This document shows positions 30,555 to 34,124 of a DNA stretch of 34,124 nucleotides, piece by piece. How positions within the stretch are numbered: position 1 is the first letter of the stretch; each line of letters opens with the position of its first letter. Both the position numbers and the translations under genes were made by a program. Source of the stretch: Eubacterium sp. (GTDB lineage: Bacteria; Bacillota; Clostridia; Lachnospirales; Lachnospiraceae); contig JAFUCM010000027.1 in assembly GCA_017459675.1 (NCBI GenBank), forward strand, positions 1-34,124. Direction: 5' to 3'. The notes under the pieces were generated by a model. That model did no database searches and was not told the DNA's origin. It worked only from the letters and a program-made list of their open reading frames with translations.

Positions 30555-30621
30555 GGCAGGAATTCCGGGACATTCCCCCGGAACATAAAAAAACATACGC
30601 CTGCACACGCTCCGCTGAAGC

Positions 30622-30661
30622 AAAAAACATCACAGGAACCATGTGATTTCGTTCCTGTGAT
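30622..30661 (-). terminator. Terminator after the peptide precursor gene
   Basis: ATCACAGGAAC (30629-30639) and GTTCCTGTGAT (30651-30661) form an 11-bp stem with an 11-nt loop. On the minus strand it is followed by GTTTTTTG. It separates the precursor transcript from the exporter operon, allowing different expression levels. Confidence 0.85.
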
Positions 30662-30698
30662 GCCTGTCTGTTTATCTGTTTATATAGTTTTTTCCATC

Positions 30699-30760
30699 GC
30701 GATCTATGATCGCACGCGAGCTGCGCAGCTGCCGGAAGCTCAACGCAGTGCCCCGCTGCG
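30699..30760. repeat. Dispersed hairpin repeat next to the peptide precursor gene
   Basis: GCGATC/GATCGC (30699-30704 with 30708-30713), the 12-bp palindrome AGCTGCGCAGCT (30719-30730) and CGCAG/CTGCG (30744-30748 with 30756-30760) follow one another. The first 44 bp match the reverse complement of the repeat at 16330-16367 apart from an 8-bp insertion and a few changes. Shorter resemblances are visible at 17080-17100 and 33653-33672. Confidence 0.65.
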
Positions 30761-30768
30761 CTGCAGTA

Positions 30769-31050
30769 TCAGCCCTGGAATCCGTCAAGAGATCCGTACT
30801 GCTCGATCCAGGTATATTTTGCAAAATCCTTCTCGCCGAGATAAATCTTTGCCGCCACATACGGGAATTTGCTGCCGGAGCCCTGCATGATCTTGCTGTA
30901 GGTCTCGTCACCCAGGCTGGACTTCAGAAATGCATCCGCCTCCTGCTTGAACTGTCCCGGAATATACTGGCCGCCGCTGATCGCATCGAGCTGCGCATCG
31001 TCCAGTTTGGTAACGCCCTTTTTATCTTTTCCGCCGAAATATTTTCTCAT
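30769..31050 (-). CDS. Double-glycine leader peptide precursor (bacteriocin-like or signalling peptide)
   Basis: The 93-residue product has a classic leader ending LDDAQLDAISGG, with predicted cleavage by the C39 transporter after Gly27. The mature part of 66 residues starts QYIPGQF and is rich in Tyr, Phe, Lys and Gly. It has no Cys, so no disulfides or thioether rings are possible. By my count it has seven Lys against eight Asp/Glu, so it is near neutral, unlike typical cationic bacteriocins. No modification enzyme or immunity gene is recognised nearby. ATG 31050 follows AAGGAGG. It lies 74 bp after the regulator gene and before a strong terminator. Antimicrobial, signalling and surface roles are all possible. 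Confidence 0.88.
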   Translation of the reverse strand: MRKYFGGKDKKGVTKLDDAQLDAISGGQYIPGQFKQEADAFLKSSLGDETYSKIMQGSGSKFPYVAAKIYLGEKDFAKYTWIEQYGSLDGFQG

Positions 31051-31080
31051 AACTGCCTCCTTATATAATTGCTGCTTCTT

Positions 31081-31123
31081 ATCTGCTGTTTCTGGTGTTC
31101 ATCTGCTGTTTATTTATCTGCTG
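31081..31123. repeat. Three ATCTGCTG direct repeats between regulator and precursor
   Basis: ATCTGCTG occurs at 31081-31088, 31101-31108 and 31116-31123, with offsets of 20 and 15 bp; the first two extend to a shared 13-bp match. They sit in the 74-bp gap, upstream of the precursor ribosome site. No -35/-10 pair is clear there, so they may be mRNA features rather than operator sites. Confidence 0.45.
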
Positions 31124-31124
31124 C

Positions 31125-31931
31125 TTAATAATTTCCACTGATCCGGTCCATATAGGATTCTGTCATGCTGGCCCAGGGATAAGCACTCATGTACTCGCCG
31201 CGGAACTGGTTAACCGCATCGACATCACCTTCGAAAAACCGGTACAGATCACATTCAAACCGCTCCGGAACAACCCGCATCGTCCCGCGCTTCAGTTCAA
31301 ATATTTCATCAATTCCGTAGTTCTTCAGCGTATCCCGCAGGCTTCGGACGATTACATCCATCTGCTTCTGCATCGGACGGTCATAGAACTCATCTTCCCA
31401 GAGAACGGAAAATGCATTCGCACGTGTAATGGTTCTTCCCTGCCGGTCCACCAGATATGCGAGGAGTTCTTTGGAACGGGCCCGCGCGAATCTGACAACA
31501 TCGCCGTTTACCTCGACATCAAATTCACCGAAAGTATGTACCGTAATATGCGTCGACTGTGTCTGCACACTGGCTGATCCCGCGTACATGATTTCGCGTG
31601 CGAGCTGCCCGGCACTGACCGGTTTTACCAGATAACCGGAAACATGCAGTGCAAATGCATCCACTGCATATTCACCGCTTTCTGCAAGAAATACAATCTT
31701 CATATCCGGCCGTTTGAGCTGAATCTTCTCTGCCAGTTCCAGACCGTTCAGCCGGGGCATGTCGATCGTAAGCAGCGCCAGATCTGCCTGATTTTCCTTG
31801 TCCTCCAGCCATTCGAGCACTTCTTCCTGTTCTGTGAAAGCCTCGATTCCTTCTACCTGTGCAAGCTCCAGACACATTTCCGCTGTCTGTTCCAAAACCG
31901 CTTCATCATTTTCAACGTATAGGATTTGCAT
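31125..31931 (-). CDS. Receiver plus SARP-type DNA-binding regulator, atypical receiver
   Basis: The 268-residue protein has a receiver domain (1-~120), an OmpR-type winged helix (~130-215, TFGEFDVEVNGDVVRFARAR then SKELLAYLVD) and a short BTAD-like C-terminus (FRGEYMSAYPWASMTESYMD). This is the architecture of SARP-related activators. The receiver has Thr55 where the phosphorylated Asp belongs (LLTIDMP), and the acidic pair reads Glu7-Asn8; the conserved Lys of GYLVKPV remains. No histidine kinase gene is nearby. It is probably phosphorylation-independent. The start ATG 31931 follows AAAGGAG. Being next to the precursor, it is the likely cluster regulator, which is inference. Confidence 0.85.
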   Translation of the reverse strand: MQILYVENDEAVLEQTAEMCLELAQVEGIEAFTEQEEVLEWLEDKENQADLALLTIDMPRLNGLELAEKIQLKRPDMKIVFLAESGEYAVDAFALHVSGYLVKPVSAGQLAREIMYAGSASVQTQSTHITVHTFGEFDVEVNGDVVRFARARSKELLAYLVDRQGRTITRANAFSVLWEDEFYDRPMQKQMDVIVRSLRDTLKNYGIDEIFELKRGTMRVVPERFECDLYRFFEGDVDAVNQFRGEYMSAYPWASMTESYMDRISGNY

Positions 31932-31971
31932 ATATTCTCCTTTGTTTGTTATCTGAATCATGCCACGGAGC

Positions 31972-31989
31972 GTCCAACAGATGTCCAAC
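31972..31989 (-). promoter_or_regulatory. Two GTTGGAC heptamers with 11-bp period before the regulator gene
   Basis: On the minus strand GTTGGAC (31989-31983) is repeated 11 bp later (31978-31972). A weaker third unit, CGTGGCA, follows at the same period, then a -10-like GATAAC 7 nt later. SARP regulators bind 7-bp direct repeats with 4-bp spacers just upstream of the -10 box, so this fits autoregulation. The repeats start right after the vanX-type stop codon. Confidence 0.6.
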
Positions 31990-31991
31990 TT

Positions 31992-32648
31992 TTAATAGTA
32001 TCGCCGCAGCGAGGCCGCACAGACCGGGAAATCAAAATACGTGTCCGGGTACGGCTCCTCCTCCAGTGTAAAATGCCACCACTCACAGTCCAGCGGCCGG
32101 AACCCGTTCCGCTTCATAATACGCTGCAGCGTCATTCTGTTCTCAAATTGCGCTTCTGTTACCCCCTGATACCCCGGGTGCGAGATTTCCCCAAAGAAAT
32201 CAAAGGGGCTTCCCATATCCACTTCCTTGCCGGTCTTCATATCCAGCAGCGTGAGATCCACCGTGCTCCCCCTGCTGTGGGTGGAATTTTTTGCAATATA
32301 GCCGCGCATAAACAGCTCCTGCTTTTCCAGATCCGGATAAAAATACGGTTTCATGCGGATATCCTGGTCCTCGATTCCCCAGAAAACAAAATGCCTGACC
32401 GCACGGGCAGGCCGGTAGGCGTCAAAGATCTTCAGCACATACCCCATGACATAAAGTTCATTGCTCGCCGACTTCAGCGCACGCGCTGCATCCAGCGTAA
32501 GAAATGCGCACGGCTCTTCATACCCGTCCACACGTTCGCCGATGAAATTGTAGGTGGAATGATACCGGATCTCCTGTACACTGTGCGGCACGTAATCCGC
32601 CAGCATGACAAATCCGGAAGAATCCATAATCGGTTCCGGTCTCTTCAT
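31992..32648 (-). CDS. D-alanyl-D-alanine dipeptidase, VanX/DdpX type (M15)
   Basis: The 218-residue zinc peptidase hydrolyses D-Ala-D-Ala or related dipeptides. Motifs are YNFIGERVDGY, FDAYRPARAV, STHSRGSTVDLTL with zinc ligands His124 and Asp131, and the catalytic DCEWWHF with Glu189 and zinc His192. Vancomycin-resistance partners vanH and vanA are absent, so a peptidoglycan-recycling role is more likely than resistance. There is no signal peptide, suggesting a cytoplasmic location. ATG 32648 follows AAAGGAG, 13 bp after the HAD gene stop, indicating an operon. Confidence 0.9.
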   Translation of the reverse strand: MKRPEPIMDSSGFVMLADYVPHSVQEIRYHSTYNFIGERVDGYEEPCAFLTLDAARALKSASNELYVMGYVLKIFDAYRPARAVRHFVFWGIEDQDIRMKPYFYPDLEKQELFMRGYIAKNSTHSRGSTVDLTLLDMKTGKEVDMGSPFDFFGEISHPGYQGVTEAQFENRMTLQRIMKRNGFRPLDCEWWHFTLEEEPYPDTYFDFPVCAASLRRYY

Positions 32649-32661
32649 TCTGCGTTCTCCT

Positions 32662-33489
32662 TTACATACACCACTTCCGGATCGCCTTCCCCACGCCGTT
32701 GTGTTCATTGTCATCCGTCACGAAATCACAGATTTCCCGGATTGCTTCTGATGCATTTCCCATGGCGATTGACAGGCCGACCGCCTCCAGCATGGCGCGG
32801 TCATTTTCTCCGTCGCCGATGCCAACGGTCTCATCCATCGTGATGCCAAGATGGTCTGTCAGTGTGCGAAGACCGGCTGCTTTCGTGACACCTTCCGCGT
32901 TCATCTCCAGAGACGTTTCTTCTGCAAATGCAAATGTCAATGGCAGTTCTTTCAGCGCTTCATATCCACGCGCCCGGTCAGCGGCAGTTCTGTAAAAAAC
33001 ATTGACCTTCTCGACATACGGGAGCCTTGCGGCCGTCTGCATCATATCTGCTTCCAGCGTGGCAACCTCCCGGTACAGTGCCTGATACTGTTCCATATGG
33101 AAATCCTCCATATGTGTCACCTGTTCTGCACTGACATATGCGCCGCCTTCTGTCAGCAGCTGGAGCATGGCATCTGCCCCGGCCGCCTCGGCCGCAATCT
33201 GCATCACATATTTCTGTTCGACCGCTTTCCGATAAACCGGACGGCATTCCCGGAAATCATAAACCAGCGCACCGCTCATGCAGACGCCGTACCGGATGGA
33301 CGGCAGTACATGCACATAGGGAAGCAGTTCCGCAACAGCACGCCCGGAAGAATACACCACCTCGATGCCGGCAGAAGCAGCTGCTTCAATGTCCCGGATC
33401 GTCCCGGGATCAACGGATTTATCATCCCGCAGCAGTGTCCCGTCCATATCCAGCGCGATCAGGCGGCAGGGTTTTTTCACATGATTCAT
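32662..33489 (-). CDS. Cof-type HAD-superfamily phosphatase
   Basis: The 275-residue cytoplasmic hydrolase begins LIALDMDGTLLRDDKSVDPG with catalytic Asp14 and Asp16. YSSGRA (motif II) follows, and the C-terminal GIGDGENDRAMLEAVGLSIAMGNA holds motif IV. The type-IIB cap lies between, about residues 85-195. These enzymes dephosphorylate sugar phosphates, flavins or similar metabolites; the substrate cannot be predicted. ATG 33489 follows AGGAAGGA; an ORF frame to 33564 has no better site. It probably forms an operon with the dipeptidase gene. Confidence 0.92.
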   Translation of the reverse strand: MNHVKKPCRLIALDMDGTLLRDDKSVDPGTIRDIEAAASAGIEVVYSSGRAVAELLPYVHVLPSIRYGVCMSGALVYDFRECRPVYRKAVEQKYVMQIAAEAAGADAMLQLLTEGGAYVSAEQVTHMEDFHMEQYQALYREVATLEADMMQTAARLPYVEKVNVFYRTAADRARGYEALKELPLTFAFAEETSLEMNAEGVTKAAGLRTLTDHLGITMDETVGIGDGENDRAMLEAVGLSIAMGNASEAIREICDFVTDDNEHNGVGKAIRKWCM

Positions 33490-33580
33490 TATTTTGTTCC
33501 TTCCTGCAGCATCCTTCCAATGCCGATACTTCCCTTTTTCGTCATTGATTATCATAGCAGACATTTACGTTCTCTGCACG

Positions 33581-33611
33581 CAAAAAACACGCCGGATTGC
33601 GCCAGCGTGTT
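33581..33611 (-). terminator. Terminator after the MarR-type gene
   Basis: AACACGC (33586-33592) and GCGTGTT (33605-33611) form a 7-bp stem extended by an inner GG/CC. On the minus strand it is followed by TTTTTTGCG. It separates the regulator gene from the HAD-dipeptidase operon. Confidence 0.8.
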
Positions 33612-33734
33612 GCTTTACTGTATTAACGAATCGTTGTTCAACTCAGTGGGGGTGCCGAGCTGCGCCTCCGGAAGATCGCAAATTAATTATCCGGGGCATT
33701 TTATATTCCCGCGGGCTGCAGCCTGCAGCTCTCT

Positions 33735-34124
33735 CTATTCCATTCTGCCAAGCGCCTTATCCAGCAGCGCTTTGAGCTGAATCATTTCCTCCTGCGGCAG
33801 ATTCAGACACCCTTCCATTGCGCAGGGAACTGACAGGGCCTGTTCCTTCAGTGCTTCTCCCGCATCCGTCAGAGAGATCAGAAGCTTCCGCTCATTGCTT
33901 TCCGGGCGGATCCGGTCAATCAGCCCCTGCTTTTCCAGCCGCTTCAGAAGCGGTGTCAGCGTTCCCGAATCCAGATGTACCTTCCGGCCGAGTTCTCCCT
34001 CTGTCATGCTGCCGAACTCCCAGAGTACCATCATCACCACGTACTGCGTATAGGTGAGATTCAGCGCTTCCAGCGGTTTACGGTACTGACGGACTACTTC
34101 CTTGGCACACGCATAGAGCGGAAA
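33735..34124 (-). CDS. MarR/OhrR-family transcriptional regulator, N-terminus cut by window end
   Basis: 129 residues are visible, open to the window edge. The visible start, FPLYACAKEVVRQYRKPLEA then LNLTYTQYVVMMVLWE, and the winged helix (TEGELGRKVHLDSGTLTPLL, then KRLEKQGLIDRIRPESNERK) closely follow OhrR, the organic-hydroperoxide sensor. OhrR senses with a Cys near residue 15 that precedes LYA; that stretch lies outside the window. A Cys just after LYA is visible, but its role is uncertain. No ohr gene is seen on this side; it may lie beyond the edge. Its terminator is at 33581-33611. Confidence 0.88.
   Translation of the reverse strand, partial: FPLYACAKEVVRQYRKPLEALNLTYTQYVVMMVLWEFGSMTEGELGRKVHLDSGTLTPLLKRLEKQGLIDRIRPESNERKLLISLTDAGEALKEQALSVPCAMEGCLNLPQEEMIQLKALLDKALGRME

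Noticed and set aside
30563-30583. Hairpin TTCCGGG/CCCGGAA as terminator
   Set aside because: No T-tract on either strand; the real terminator with T6 is at 30622-30661.
31992-32648. Vancomycin-resistance cluster
   Set aside because: A VanX-type dipeptidase is present but no VanH, VanA/B ligase or VanRS genes are near; the partner gene is a HAD phosphatase.

Overview
The window is chromosomal DNA of a Bacillota/Clostridia bacterium, most likely a Lachnospiraceae-type gut anaerobe. This rests on strong AGGAGG-type ribosome binding sites, sigma-A promoters with 17-bp spacers, a single-chain sucrose PTS EIIBCA, a GSI-type glutamine synthetase, an NHLP-type peptide exporter with a double-glycine precursor, and moderately GC-rich codon use. 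The species cannot be named from the sequence. No tRNA, rRNA, CRISPR array, prophage or intact transposase was seen.

Layout. 1-2393: the tex gene (minus), preceded at the window edge by one copy of a hairpin repeat. 2457-3736 (plus): a lipoprotein and a YcxB-like membrane protein. 8443-3714 (minus): a sucrose operon scrA-scrB-scrK with its own promoter; both intercistronic gaps carry large hairpins, and the scrA-scrB one is a 123-nt rod whose core matches the copy at the window edge with compensatory base changes. 8500-8645 (plus): a probable unannotated small RNA with promoter and terminator. 9795-8644 (minus): a lipoprotein cell-wall amidase. 12551-9939 (minus): a large adenosine-deaminase-family protein with an added C-terminal nucleotide-binding-like domain, divergent from pyruvate kinase (12872-14287). 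14679-14335: a decapitated PTS EIIA domain next to an M18 aminopeptidase (16132-14690). 16400-18881 (plus): three tandem Uma2-family nuclease-like genes, one with an N-terminal HTH. 25247-18908 (minus): glnA, thpR, sbcD, sbcC. 33489-25492 (minus): a HAD phosphatase, a VanX-type dipeptidase, a receiver/SARP-type regulator, a double-glycine peptide precursor, a short adaptor-like protein and two NHLP ABC exporters. The window ends inside a MarR/OhrR-type regulator.

How genes work together. ScrA imports and phosphorylates sucrose, ScrB cleaves sucrose-6-phosphate, ScrK phosphorylates the fructose, and pyruvate kinase lies downstream in glycolysis. SbcC and SbcD form one nuclease that cuts hairpin DNA, notable in a genome with many palindromes. 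The peptide cluster is a compact secretion system: the regulator is followed by the precursor, a terminator, then a separate promoter bracketed by a perfect 12-bp inverted repeat, then the adaptor-like protein, the C39 peptidase/ABC transporter and a second ABC transporter. Its receiver has Thr where the phospho-Asp should be, and two heptamers with an 11-bp period sit before its gene.

Non-coding stretches over 300 bp. 8288-8643 holds the scr promoter, a terminator hairpin and the small RNA. 12552-12871 holds divergent promoters and two perfect palindromes. 30403-30768 holds the export promoter, the inverted repeat, a terminator and a dispersed repeat. All statements come from reading the sequence; no database search or folding program was run.
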